The notes under the pieces are model-generated. The model saw only the letters and a program-made list of their open reading frames with translations. It was not told the origin of the DNA and ran no database searches. From Demequina aurantiaca (GTDB lineage: Bacteria > Actinomycetota > Actinomycetes > Actinomycetales > Demequinaceae): a stretch of DNA of 64,000 bases. Shown here in pieces: positions 35,980 to 44,263 of the stretch (positions within the stretch are counted from its first letter, which is position 1; the number at the start of each line of letters is the position of its first letter). Location of the stretch: contig NZ_BBRF01000002.1 in the NCBI RefSeq assembly GCF_000975135.1, positions 248,001-312,000 on the forward strand, given 5' to 3'. The translations under genes were made by a program, and so were the position numbers.

Positions 35980-36885
35980 CTACTTGACGGCTCCGGCCGT
36001 CAGTCCCGACACGATGTAGCGCTGCAGGAATAGGAAGAGGATCACCACGGGAACGGCGGCCATCACGGCACCCGCGGCGAACTGACTCCAGTCTGCGTAG
36101 TTGGGGTTCGAGACCATGCGGAAGAGTCCTACCGCGAGTGTCTGTTGATCGCTGTCGACCAGGATGACCGACGCAATGACGTAGTCGTTCATTGACGCGA
36201 TGAAGGACAGTAGTCCCACGACGGCGAGGATGGGCGCGACGAGCCGCAGGATGATCGAGAAGAACACGCGGGCGTGACCCGCGCCGTCGATTTTCGCAGC
36301 CTCATCGATTTCCTTAGGCACCGTGTTGAAGAAGCCGTACATCAGGTACGTGTTGACCCCGAGCGCACCGCCCAGATAGACCATGATCAGACCAGCATGG
36401 GTGTTGAGCCCGATGGCGGGGAAGATGTCGCCAATCTTGGTGAGTAGCAGGAAGATCGCGACGACGGCCAACAGTTGAGGGAACATCTGTACCAGCACGA
36501 TCGTGAGCAGACCGGTGCGGCGGCCTGTGAAACGCATGCGGGAGAACGCGTACGCGGCCAGCGCGCCCAAGAAGACGGCGAGCACCGCAGTAGTGAGCCC
36601 CACGACGAGTGAGTTGATGAACCAGTCCTTGAAGGGGTACTGCGACGACGTCAGCAGGCGTGTGTAGCTCGCGAAACTGGCCTCCTGAAAGAGCTGGTTG
36701 GATCCCGTCAGCGTGCCAAAGGGCTTGAGCGACGTGGAGACGATGTACGCGAGCGGAAACAACGCGAACAGCGACAAGAACACGGCAACAATATGGCGCC
36801 AGCCGGTATCCCGGAACCAGCGCCCAAGGTGGAACGGGCGGCGACGCTTGGTGGCGGTCGTGGTGACCTGAGTGGTGGTGCTCAT
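35980..36885 (-). CDS. malG: ABC transporter permease, MalG type
   Basis: Inner-membrane permease of an alpha-glucoside ABC importer. Six hydrophobic segments are seen in 301 residues, and the cytoplasmic EAA loop that contacts the ATPase reads KEIDEAAKIDGAGHARVFF. The N-terminal 30 residues are cytoplasmic and basic. The ATG shares one base with the malF stop (TAATG), a tight coupling. It ends 10 bp from the convergent lysine-tail gene with no terminator between them. No ATPase gene follows; such importers often use a shared MsmK-type ATPase encoded elsewhere. Confidence 0.92.
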   Translation of the reverse strand: MSTTTQVTTTATKRRRPFHLGRWFRDTGWRHIVAVFLSLFALFPLAYIVSTSLKPFGTLTGSNQLFQEASFASYTRLLTSSQYPFKDWFINSLVVGLTTAVLAVFLGALAAYAFSRMRFTGRRTGLLTIVLVQMFPQLLAVVAIFLLLTKIGDIFPAIGLNTHAGLIMVYLGGALGVNTYLMYGFFNTVPKEIDEAAKIDGAGHARVFFSIILRLVAPILAVVGLLSFIASMNDYVIASVILVDSDQQTLAVGLFRMVSNPNYADWSQFAAGAVMAAVPVVILFLFLQRYIVSGLTAGAVK

Positions 36886-38477
36886 TAGTGGATGTCCTCC
36901 AGCGTCTTGGTCCTGCGGAAGCTAATGATGGAGACGGTCGCGACCACCACAAAGATGATGATCGAGAACGCGCTGGCGAGCCCGTAATCGCGTTGCTGGC
37001 CGGTGAAGGCCACCTTGTAGACGAGCGAGATCAGGATGTCTGTGTGTCCCACGGGTATGTCCGCGTCGGATATTCGAGGACCACCACCCGTCACCAGGTA
37101 GATCACGTTGAAGTTGTTGAAGTTGAACGCGAAGGTCGCGATCAACACCGGGGCAACGCTGACGAGCAGGAGAGGAAGCTTGATCTGCCGGAAGACCTGC
37201 CACGGGCTGGCTCCGTCAGTCCTGGCTGCCTCCTGAATTTCCTCAGGAATTGACTGCAGCGCCCCGAGGGTCACCAGGAACATGTACGGGAATCCCAGCC
37301 AAAGGTTCACAATCAGCACGGCGACCTTGGCAAGCGTCGGGTCGGTGAGCCACGGGATGTTCGCGCCACCCAGCAGCACGTTGTTGATGAAGCCAAAACT
37401 GGTCGAATACATGCCCGACCACACCATCGCCCCCAGGAAGGCGGGGAACGCGTAGGGGAGCACCATCATGATGCGATAGATCTTGATGCCACGCATCCGC
37501 GGGTGGTTGAACATGAGTGCCATGAACAGGCCGAGAGCGAATGTGAAGAGCATCGATAACGCGGCGAAGACGAACGTCCAGATCATCACGCTGACCAGCG
37601 GCCCGCGAATAGATGAGTCGGTGAAGGCTCGCTCGAAGTTCTCGAAGCCAATGTTGATGGTCCAACCGGGCAGGAGTTCGGCTCCCTCCGCGGATTCGAA
37701 GGAGCCATTACCTTGGTCGGTATAGACCACGCCGGTGGTGCCGTTCGTTAGTGTGTCCGCCGACTCGTCGTAGAGCAGGTTCGACACGTACTGGTAGCCG
37801 CTCGAGCCGTCGAGCGTGCGGATTGATCCGTCGGCAGCATCGTCGGAGACGGGGACCACCAGGTTGAATACCTGGTCCTGAACCTGCAGCACGTCAGCAA
37901 ACTTAAGAGTGGTGTAACCGTCAGTTGCAACCGCCTTGTCATCCTCGAATGTGGCGTCGACGGGGGCGAGGGGAGTCTCGGAGTCACCCACCAGTGCGTC
38001 CCCGGCGGGGTCTGTCACCAAGAAGCCTAGGCCGTTGGGGCCGTCAACCACGGTGAGGGGATAGGAGGCAGAGTCGGGGACCCGCTCCTGGTTCTGGCTC
38101 AGCAGCGACTGGATGGCGTCGTCCTTGTCCAGGATGTGACCGGTGGAGAAGTTAGTAAAGGCGATGTAGAAGGTGTAAATGATGATGAACACCTGGAAGA
38201 TCAGCAGGAACACGAGGCCCGGAGTGATGTACTTCGCGGGAAGCATGCGCTTGTTCAGGTAGATCACGTCTATCGCGATCGTCAACGCAGCCGCTGCGGC
38301 GACAAGACCCCAACTTCCCTGGCTCGCGAGCGTGAACATGAGGAATGCCATGATCGCGTTGAAAGTCGAGAGCAGGATGATCTTGATGACCAAGGGGCCA
38401 ATCCGGAAGGAGTTGAACTTGAGTCGCTTCTCGGGTGCGCTATGCGGCGCGGGGGTCTCGACGCTGGTGTTCGTCAT
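36885..38477 (-). CDS. malF: ABC transporter permease, MalF type with large periplasmic-side insert
   Basis: Partner permease of malG. At 530 residues it is long for Gram-positive MalF proteins because an extracytoplasmic insert of about 165 residues lies between the third helix (near 85-108) and the core helices beginning near 285, as in E. coli MalF. The EAA loop is EEIQEAARTDGASPWQVFRQ. It binds MalG and docks the substrate-binding lipoprotein. It lies 99 bp downstream of malE, with a strong hairpin in the gap, and is coupled to malG. Confidence 0.92.
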   Translation of the reverse strand: MTNTSVETPAPHSAPEKRLKFNSFRIGPLVIKIILLSTFNAIMAFLMFTLASQGSWGLVAAAAALTIAIDVIYLNKRMLPAKYITPGLVFLLIFQVFIIIYTFYIAFTNFSTGHILDKDDAIQSLLSQNQERVPDSASYPLTVVDGPNGLGFLVTDPAGDALVGDSETPLAPVDATFEDDKAVATDGYTTLKFADVLQVQDQVFNLVVPVSDDAADGSIRTLDGSSGYQYVSNLLYDESADTLTNGTTGVVYTDQGNGSFESAEGAELLPGWTINIGFENFERAFTDSSIRGPLVSVMIWTFVFAALSMLFTFALGLFMALMFNHPRMRGIKIYRIMMVLPYAFPAFLGAMVWSGMYSTSFGFINNVLLGGANIPWLTDPTLAKVAVLIVNLWLGFPYMFLVTLGALQSIPEEIQEAARTDGASPWQVFRQIKLPLLLVSVAPVLIATFAFNFNNFNVIYLVTGGGPRISDADIPVGHTDILISLVYKVAFTGQQRDYGLASAFSIIIFVVVATVSIISFRRTKTLEDIH

Positions 38478-38524
38478 TGAACTAAATGTCCGTTCTCGTC
38501 AGTGTGTTCGAGCGGTGACGCATC

Positions 38525-38561
38525 GAGCCGGGGCGAACCCAGTGCGGGTTCACCCCGGCTC
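38525..38561 (-). terminator. intercistronic stem-loop between malE and malF (attenuator-like)
   Basis: A 16-bp stem, 38525-38540 against 38546-38561, with one mismatch that becomes G-U in the minus-strand RNA and a 5-nt loop. No T-run follows on the minus strand. Hairpins here are common in sugar ABC operons, where they stabilise the upstream message or reduce downstream expression so that binding protein exceeds permease. Confidence 0.7.
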
Positions 38562-38576
38562 AATGTGATGCTGGGA

Positions 38577-39842
38577 CTAGCCTGCGATCGCTGCTTCGAC
38601 GTCGCTGGTCAGCTTGGTCCAGGTGGAGTCCGGGTCAGCACCGTCGAGGATGGCGGCCTCGGCGATTCCCCAGTACTGCCAGACCTGACCCATGGCGGGA
38701 ATGGCGGGCATGGGGACGGCGTCGGTTCCGGCGGCGAGGAATCCACTCACCAGCGGGTCCGCCGCGGCGGTGTCAGCGGCAGCCTTGAGTGCCGGCAGGA
38801 TCTTGCCGGACTCGTAGAGCGCCAGCTGGACATCTTCGGTGCCAATGTAGTTCACCAGGAAATCGTTGGCGGCAACCTTGTTCTCGGAGTACTCGTTGAC
38901 AAAGAAGCCCTTGACGCCTGCGAAGGGTGCTGCGGCAGACGGTCCAGGTGCAGGAACGGCGTCAACGGCCACGTTGATGCCCGCCTCGGTCGCTGCGGTG
39001 AGGTTCCACGGTCCCGTGAGCCAGAACGCGGCGTCTCCGGACGTGAACTTCTCCTTGGCAATGTCACCAGTGATCTCGGTGCTCATGTTGCCTTCCTTGC
39101 CCTGCTCGCCCAGCCACTCGGCAAACTGGTCTCCGTCACCGAGCTTGAGCTGGGTGGGGTCGTAGCTGCCCGCGTCATCGCGGCCAAAGACGGGTGCATC
39201 GAAGGACGTCTGGAACGGGTACAGGTGGTACGGGTTGCCCTCTGCGCCCTGCTCAACAACGAATGGGTACTCGGCGCCGGCGGCCTCGCCCTTGGCGATC
39301 ATGTCGTCGTAGTCGCCGGCGGCCTCGGGAACGAGGTCGGCGTTGCGGAGTACCGCGAGGTTCTCCACCGCGTAGGGGAGCTCGTAGACGGTTCCCTCAT
39401 AGGTCGACGCGTCGAGGGCGACCGGAAGGTAGTCGTCGGCCTTGTCGCCCAGCTCGAGGGGAGCGACCACGCCATTGGCGGTGAGCTCTCCTAGCCAGTC
39501 GTGTGCGCCCATGGTGATGTCCGGGCCGGAGCCGGAGTTTGCCTGCTGGATGAAATCGTCCTTGAGGGTGGCGTTGTCGCGACCCACGATCTCGACGTGG
39601 ACACCCGTCTTGGCCTCATAGTCTGCTGCGGGCTGCGCGAGGGCGTCGGCGCGCTCCGAGTCAACCCACACGACGAGGTCGGCGCCGCCTGCGGCGGGGG
39701 AGGTGCTCTCCATGGCCGACGACGAGGGCTCGGGGCTGGTGCTGGTGGCGGTGTCATCGGTGCTGCTCGAGCATGCGGTGATGAGCAGGCCGGCGGTGAC
39801 GAGTACTGCCCCCAGGCCTAAGGACTTCTTTGTCTTCAACAT
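38577..39842 (-). CDS. malE: sugar ABC transporter substrate-binding lipoprotein, MalE type
   Basis: A 421-residue binding protein anchored as a lipoprotein: N-terminal KTKK, a hydrophobic stretch and lipobox ITAC with Cys24, then a Ser/Thr/Pro-rich linker. The mature part is a type I maltose-binding-like fold (DLVVWVDSERADALAQP at its start, GPDITMGAHDWLGELT, YELPYAVENLAVLRN). It captures an alpha-glucoside, probably maltose-like, for MalF/MalG. AAGGAAG lies about 7 nt before the ATG. Its own promoter and a LacI-type operator are upstream. Confidence 0.92.
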   Translation of the reverse strand: MLKTKKSLGLGAVLVTAGLLITACSSSTDDTATSTSPEPSSSAMESTSPAAGGADLVVWVDSERADALAQPAADYEAKTGVHVEIVGRDNATLKDDFIQQANSGSGPDITMGAHDWLGELTANGVVAPLELGDKADDYLPVALDASTYEGTVYELPYAVENLAVLRNADLVPEAAGDYDDMIAKGEAAGAEYPFVVEQGAEGNPYHLYPFQTSFDAPVFGRDDAGSYDPTQLKLGDGDQFAEWLGEQGKEGNMSTEITGDIAKEKFTSGDAAFWLTGPWNLTAATEAGINVAVDAVPAPGPSAAAPFAGVKGFFVNEYSENKVAANDFLVNYIGTEDVQLALYESGKILPALKAAADTAAADPLVSGFLAAGTDAVPMPAIPAMGQVWQYWGIAEAAILDGADPDSTWTKLTSDVEAAIAG

Positions 39843-39901
39843 CGGTGTCTTCCTTTTTGCTGTAGTTGACGGAGGGCCACCTCGCTGAAGGAATTCAACG
39901 G

Positions 39902-39919
39902 CGAGAGACCCTTCTCTCG
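39902..39919 (-). promoter_or_regulatory. perfect hairpin in the malE leader
   Basis: CGAGAGA and TCTCTCG form a perfect 7-bp stem around a 4-nt loop, about 60 nt upstream of malE and downstream of its predicted transcription start. It may stabilise the message or be a second regulator site. Confidence 0.4.
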
Positions 39920-39932
39920 ACTCACACCGGAA

Positions 39933-39975
39933 TGCAAGCGCTTACAGAGTAGCCCGACGTTTACGATGCGCGCAA
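39933..39975 (-). promoter_or_regulatory. malE promoter with LacI-family operator
   Basis: On the minus strand the order is a -35-like TTGCGC (39970-39975), 18 nt, then a -10 TACTCT (39946-39951). Directly after comes TGTAAGCGCTTGCA (39933-39946), a near-palindrome with the central CG of LacI/CcpA-type operators. The site covers the transcription start, so bound repressor should block initiation. A sister site precedes the alpha-glucosidase gene of the same cluster. Confidence 0.65.
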
Positions 39976-40130
39976 CCTCGGAAGGTCACGGTTCGGTATC
40001 CGTGCCAATGGTCGTGGAATTCGTGCGTAAAGTTCCCGGTATTCGCTCGGATGTGGCAGGGGTTGATCAGTTCTGAACTGTGACCGCTCCCAGCCAGATG
40101 ATGCGGCGTGCGCCGCAACTTATCGAACGC

Positions 40131-41006
40131 TTACATCTCCAGCGATGCGCACAAATGGCGGCTCGAGAGCGCGCGAGTGGCTTGATTGGAGCCCGCCTTG
40201 AGCATGGTGGCGAGAGTGTCGCCCCGAAGCCGCGCGGCGAGGGCACCCGCGACGAAGGCGTCGCCGGCGCCGTTGGTATCTATGACATCGGCGAGTGGTG
40301 CCGCGCATTCAACGACGTGGCCGTTCATGTCCATCCCGATCGAACCTGCAGCGCCGCGCGTCACGATCGCGAGCTCGGCGCCCTCGTCGATGCATCGGCG
40401 CAAAAACGCGTGGATGTCCGCCAGTCGTTCGTGACTGGCGACGACCACGTTGGCCGCACGTAGAAACGGTAGTTGAAAGTCACTCGAGCCATCCCAGTCG
40501 TGAAGGTCAACCCATACTTCCGCGTCTATCTCTTGTGGATCGGCAGCGAGCGAGGACCCGGGACTGGCAAGATCCAAGACCACGGCGGCCGCGCCCTGCA
40601 TTGCTGCACGCGCGACGTCGAGACCGGATTCATGACTGGCAGGAGGTTCATCGACGTAGAGAGATACCCGCTCGCCCGCGTCATTCATGAGATTGACGTG
40701 GCTCTCCGTGACTCGTGCAGCGGGCATTTCGACAACGTGGACGCCAGCGCTGCGCAGGGCCTCCCGCACGCGACTGCCGTTGTCGTCGTTGCCAATCGAG
40801 GCGACCAACGTATGAACCACCCCAAGGTCAGCGAGATGCACAGTCTTGCCTGCGGATGTGCCGCCTAGAGTCCACCAGTGATCCATGGCGAATTGCATGT
40901 GCGGTGTAGGGCTTGGAAGCTGATCCAGCACGATGATGTGGTTCCATGTCGCGGGTCCGATCACGACCACACGGGGGCTGGCGACGCTCTCGTGCCCCAC
41001 CACCAT
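40131..41006 (-). CDS. PfkB-family carbohydrate kinase
   Basis: A 291-residue ribokinase/fructokinase-like enzyme. The C-terminal PfkB signature is DTNGAGDAFVAGALAARL with the catalytic aspartate in GAGD, and the N-terminal substrate region has GGTSAGKTVHLADLG. It presumably phosphorylates a sugar released by the neighbouring glucosidase; fructose (from sucrose-like sugars) is possible but cannot be read from the sequence. It begins 1 nt after the lacI stop. No strong ribosome-binding site is seen, suggesting coupling to lacI translation. Confidence 0.85.
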   Translation of the reverse strand: MVVGHESVASPRVVVIGPATWNHIIVLDQLPSPTPHMQFAMDHWWTLGGTSAGKTVHLADLGVVHTLVASIGNDDNGSRVREALRSAGVHVVEMPAARVTESHVNLMNDAGERVSLYVDEPPASHESGLDVARAAMQGAAAVVLDLASPGSSLAADPQEIDAEVWVDLHDWDGSSDFQLPFLRAANVVVASHERLADIHAFLRRCIDEGAELAIVTRGAAGSIGMDMNGHVVECAAPLADVIDTNGAGDAFVAGALAARLRGDTLATMLKAGSNQATRALSSRHLCASLEM

Positions 41007-41007
41007 C

Positions 41008-42063
41008 TCAGTCGCTACTTACCGGAGTCGGGGAGGACGTTGACTTTCGCACGACGAGGTCGTGAGGGAGGTAGGTGTTGTCCGGCTTGGGCTTAGCAGT
41101 GCCGGACTCAATCTCGGCGAGCAGCACGTCCACGGCGCGCCGTCCCTGGGCTTCTGGATGCTGGTCGATGGTCGTGAGTCCAAAGAAGCCTCCCAACTCA
41201 TGGCCGTCAATGCCGATGACTGAGAGGTCGCCAGGGACGGACTTGCCGAGGTCCCGTGCTGCGAGGATGGCGCCTATGGCCATCTCGTCCGATGCGGCGA
41301 AGACTGCCGTGGGATGCACGCGAGGGTCGCCAAGAAGTTGGAGCGTTGCGTCGTATCCGCCCGCGATGGTGAAGTCGGCAGATCGCACCATGAGTGGCTG
41401 TATCGGGATTCCAGCTGCGGTGAGGGCACCCTCGTACCCGTCGCGACGGTTCGATGGCAGGTGGAAGTCGAGTTCGAAGTCTGGGTTACCGCCAATATGA
41501 GCAATCTGCGTATGGCCGAGTGCAATCAAGTGATCCGTCGCGAGGCTTGCGATAGCTCGGTCGTCGACGCTCAGGGTGGGCACCCCAGGGAGCGGACCGC
41601 CCAGGCCCACGACGGGCTTGTCCAACCGGCGCACGTGGTCCAGTTCCTCTTGCTCGAGTTCGAGGCTGATGGCCAGCAGTGCGTCGACGCGCTTGCGCTG
41701 AAGGAAGTCCTCGAAGAGCTGTCGTCGACGTGGGTTGGAGGCGTGAGGCAGGTCGCTACCGGGGTTGGTGTCCAGCAGGTACAGAGTGAGGTCGTAGCCC
41801 GAATCCGCCAAAGCGCGCTGGGCGCCCTTGAGGACGGTGGTGTAGAACCAACTTGTCAAGATGGGTGTGACCACGCCAACATTGCGAGTGCGGCCAGAGG
41901 CGAGGCTGGACGCCGCTGCGGAGACGACGTAACCAAGCTCTTTGGCTGCGGCCTCAACTCGCACGCGGGTGGCGGGGGACACGGAGTCTTTGCCGGCCAA
42001 TGCACGCGACACGGTAGCCGTCGAGACTCCCGCGAGTTCCGCGACCTTCTGAATCTTGGTCAT
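41008..42063 (-). CDS. LacI-family transcriptional repressor of the alpha-glucoside cluster
   Basis: A 351-residue regulator. The N-terminal helix-turn-helix begins MTKIQKVAELAGVSTATVSR with the hinge helix around AAASSLASGRTRN. A periplasmic-binding-protein-like sugar sensor follows (NVGVVTPILTSWFY, DALLAISLE, AVFAASDEMAIGAI). It most likely binds the two TGTAARCGCTTGCR sites before malE and before the alpha-glucosidase gene and releases them on sugar binding. AAGGGG lies upstream of the ATG. Located between the glucosidase and the kinase on the same strand. Confidence 0.9.
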   Translation of the reverse strand: MTKIQKVAELAGVSTATVSRALAGKDSVSPATRVRVEAAAKELGYVVSAAASSLASGRTRNVGVVTPILTSWFYTTVLKGAQRALADSGYDLTLYLLDTNPGSDLPHASNPRRRQLFEDFLQRKRVDALLAISLELEQEELDHVRRLDKPVVGLGGPLPGVPTLSVDDRAIASLATDHLIALGHTQIAHIGGNPDFELDFHLPSNRRDGYEGALTAAGIPIQPLMVRSADFTIAGGYDATLQLLGDPRVHPTAVFAASDEMAIGAILAARDLGKSVPGDLSVIGIDGHELGGFFGLTTIDQHPEAQGRRAVDVLLAEIESGTAKPKPDNTYLPHDLVVRKSTSSPTPVSSD

Positions 42064-42098
42064 GACCGCCCCTTAGCTGTGTGGTGCGAACGTGCAGA

Positions 42099-43754
42099 TT
42101 ATGTGCGCACCCACACCGTAGTGTCTGCCGGAAGCGTATCGGTGATGGGGGAGGATGTGCCAAGCACCTCGCCAGCGGGCAACGAAACTGGCTCGCCATC
42201 AATGTTTGCGAGGACTGTCACCTCGCCCACCCGGAAGCCGATGCAGCCGTCGGGGGCGTCGTCAAGCCATTCCAGTGTCGCCATGGCCGTGCCAAACTCT
42301 CGCCGTAGCGCCAACGCGGTCGTGTACATCTCGAGCGTCGAGTCGGGTACACCCACCTGGGCATCCCGGGCAAGGTCGCGCCATGCCTCAGGTTGCGGGA
42401 GCCAGGCGGCACCCGTCGTCGAGAATCCGTAGGCGGGAGCATCGGCGTTCCAGGGTAGGGGTACCCGGCAACCGTCTCGGCCATAGCGTTCTCCGTTGGT
42501 GCGGAAAAAGGTAGGGTCTTCGCGGGCCTCGTCGGGCACGTCGATCGCCTCGGGCAGCCCCAACTCTTCCCCTTGGTAGATGTACGAGCTGCCTGGAAGT
42601 GCCAACATGAGGAGCGTTGCGGCGCGGGCGCGACGCAGGCCCTGGACCGGGTTGGGTAGGCCGATGCTGCGGGGGCCCAGCCCGTGACCCTGCGGATTGT
42701 CGGCACTGAGAGAAAGCCGAGTGGCGTGACGAACCACGTCGTGATTCGACAGTACCCAGGTGCTGGGCGCGCCCACGGCCGCGAATTCGCTGATCGAGAG
42801 GTCGATGATCTCGCGCATGGCAGCGGCTTCCCAGGGCGTCTCGAGGTACGCGAAATTGAAGGCCTGGTGCATTTCGTCGGAACGCACCCATTTGGCCATC
42901 TTGGACAGCGGGTATACCCATGCCTCGGCAGCCAGAATCCGTTCACCCTCATAGGACTCCAGCACGCGGCGCCAGCGGCGCCACACGTCGTGCACGCCCT
43001 CTTGCGCCCAGAAGGGGGGTGTCTGAGCCTCGGATCCCATGGATCCGGCGCTCTCGTCAACCACGAAGTCTGGCAGGCCCTCCGCCTTGATCAGGCCGTG
43101 AGCTACATCCACGCGGAAGCCGTCGACTCCACGATCCAACCAAAAGCGTAAGACGTCATCAAAGCCAGCGAGGACGCCATCGTTCGCCCAGTTGAGATCT
43201 GGTTGCGAAGTGTCGAACAGGTGGAGGTACCACTCGCCGGGGGTGCCGTCCGTGTCCACGAGTCGAGTCCACGCGGGACCGCCAAAGACCGAGACCCAGT
43301 TATTGGGAGGCTCAGCGCCAGAGGGGCCCCGGCCTGGTCGGAAGATGTACTTGTCACGCTCGGGCGAGCCCGGCGCCGCGGCTATGGCTTGCTGGAACCA
43401 CTCGTGCTGGTCGGAGGTGTGATTGGGGACAATGTCGACGATGACGCGCAGACCACGTGCGTGCGCCTCGGTCACCATCTCATCGAAGTCGGCAAGGGTG
43501 CCGAAGAGCGGATCAACATCGGTGAAATCTGCGACGTCATAGCCTGCGTCACGCTGGGGGGACGTATAGAAGGGCGACAACCAGATGGCATCGACGCCTA
43601 GGGCCTCAAGTTGGTCAAGACGGCCCGTGATTCCTCGTAAATCCCCCACGCCGTCACCTGACGCGTCCGCAAAGGAGCGAGGGTAGATCTGGTAAATGAC
43701 GGCGGTGCGCCACCATTCGTTGCCAGTGACCGGGGTCTCAGCGTGCGAGTTCAC
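42099..43754 (-). CDS. GH13 alpha-glucosidase
   Basis: A 551-residue cytoplasmic glycoside hydrolase of family 13 (oligo-1,6-glucosidase/alpha-glucosidase group). Catalytic residues by motif: nucleophile Asp216 (GFRVDVAHGL), acid/base Glu277 (ILAAEAWV) and transition-state Asp339 (VLSNHDVVRH); the first conserved region is DIVPNHTSDQHEWF. No signal peptide, so it acts on imported oligosaccharide. First gene of the glucosidase-lacI-kinase unit, GTG start with GGAGAAG 9 nt upstream, and a LacI-type operator about 120 bp before it. Linkage preference is not decided. Confidence 0.92.
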   Translation of the reverse strand: MNSHAETPVTGNEWWRTAVIYQIYPRSFADASGDGVGDLRGITGRLDQLEALGVDAIWLSPFYTSPQRDAGYDVADFTDVDPLFGTLADFDEMVTEAHARGLRVIVDIVPNHTSDQHEWFQQAIAAAPGSPERDKYIFRPGRGPSGAEPPNNWVSVFGGPAWTRLVDTDGTPGEWYLHLFDTSQPDLNWANDGVLAGFDDVLRFWLDRGVDGFRVDVAHGLIKAEGLPDFVVDESAGSMGSEAQTPPFWAQEGVHDVWRRWRRVLESYEGERILAAEAWVYPLSKMAKWVRSDEMHQAFNFAYLETPWEAAAMREIIDLSISEFAAVGAPSTWVLSNHDVVRHATRLSLSADNPQGHGLGPRSIGLPNPVQGLRRARAATLLMLALPGSSYIYQGEELGLPEAIDVPDEAREDPTFFRTNGERYGRDGCRVPLPWNADAPAYGFSTTGAAWLPQPEAWRDLARDAQVGVPDSTLEMYTTALALRREFGTAMATLEWLDDAPDGCIGFRVGEVTVLANIDGEPVSLPAGEVLGTSSPITDTLPADTTVWVRT

Positions 43755-43872
43755 GTGGGCTCTTCTCCAATAGGTGGATGAGACTAAAGCGACACTTCAC
43801 GCTATCGCGCTCGGGCCACCTTGCCTGATGAGAAACAGGTGCCGCGACTAAAAGTCAGATCGACACAGGACA

Positions 43873-43902
43873 AATGTAAACGCTTGCGTAGTTTCAATGC
43901 AA
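43873..43902 (-). promoter_or_regulatory. alpha-glucosidase promoter with LacI-family operator
   Basis: On the minus strand: -35 TTGCAT (43897-43902), 18 nt, -10 TACATT (43873-43878). The operator, TGTAAACGCTTGCG on the + strand at 43875-43888, overlaps the -10. It differs from the malE operator at two of 14 positions. A further TGCAAG half-site overlaps the -35. Confidence 0.65.
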
Positions 43903-44011
43903 GCCGGGCTAGTCCCCCAGATGTCAGGAGTGTGGGTACGAGTAGCACAGTGGCGGCGTGAGCCGTCGGCGGATGTGCGCCTCCGGAGAGGAATGGCGCA
44001 GAGAGGAAATT

Positions 44012-44023
44012 GCAATCGATTGC
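44012..44023. promoter_or_regulatory. perfect 12-bp palindrome upstream of the nitrite reductase gene
   Basis: GCAATCGATTGC, fully symmetric, about 145 bp before the likely transcription start of the nitrite reductase unit, in a region without a supportable large gene. A dimeric regulator site is possible; the regulator is unknown. Confidence 0.3.
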
Positions 44024-44155
44024 GGGGTGGGAATCGTTCGGCTCCGCCCCGGTAGCACCGGCGATTGCCGCGATGCATATCGTGCCCGAATGGTGCGCCC
44101 TTGGCATCGCGCGCGCAAGGGACTTAGGTCCCGAGATAAATCGGGGGTCGTATCG

Positions 44156-44161
44156 GATACT
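44156..44161 (+). promoter_or_regulatory. -10 element before the short ORF / nitrite reductase unit
   Basis: GATACT ends 6 nt before the GTG at 44168, the same spacing as the other leaderless starts in this window. Confidence 0.4.
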
Positions 44162-44167
44162 TCGAAA

Positions 44168-44263
44168 GTGAGCGAATTAGAGAGCCACCACGTTGCCAAA
44201 TTAGGGCGCCTTGCGGCCCTGATCCCCGATGGCTTACTGCCGTGGACGGATGATGCCTCATGA
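44168..44263 (+). CDS. short ORF coupled to the nitrite reductase gene (31 aa)
   Basis: A possible leaderless 31-residue peptide, MSELESHHVAKLG followed by a hydrophobic-acidic end finishing LLPWTDDAS. Its TGA overlaps the ATG of the 881-residue protein (ATGA), the coupling seen between true operon partners in this window. The large gene itself has only a weak ribosome-binding site, so translation through this ORF may set its expression. I recognise no family. It could equally be a chance frame. Confidence 0.4.
   Translation: MSELESHHVAKLGRLAALIPDGLLPWTDDAS

Noticed and set aside
40125-40135. Third LacI-like half-site GAACGCTTACA at the end of the kinase gene
   Set aside because: Only one half matches the other operators and it coincides with the stop codon; distance from the malE promoter makes it unlikely to be the main site, though looping cannot be excluded.
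43958-44263. 101-codon version of the frame upstream of nirK
   Set aside because: The first 70 residues are strongly basic and look non-coding. Only the last 31 codons have a promoter-start pairing, so only those were listed.
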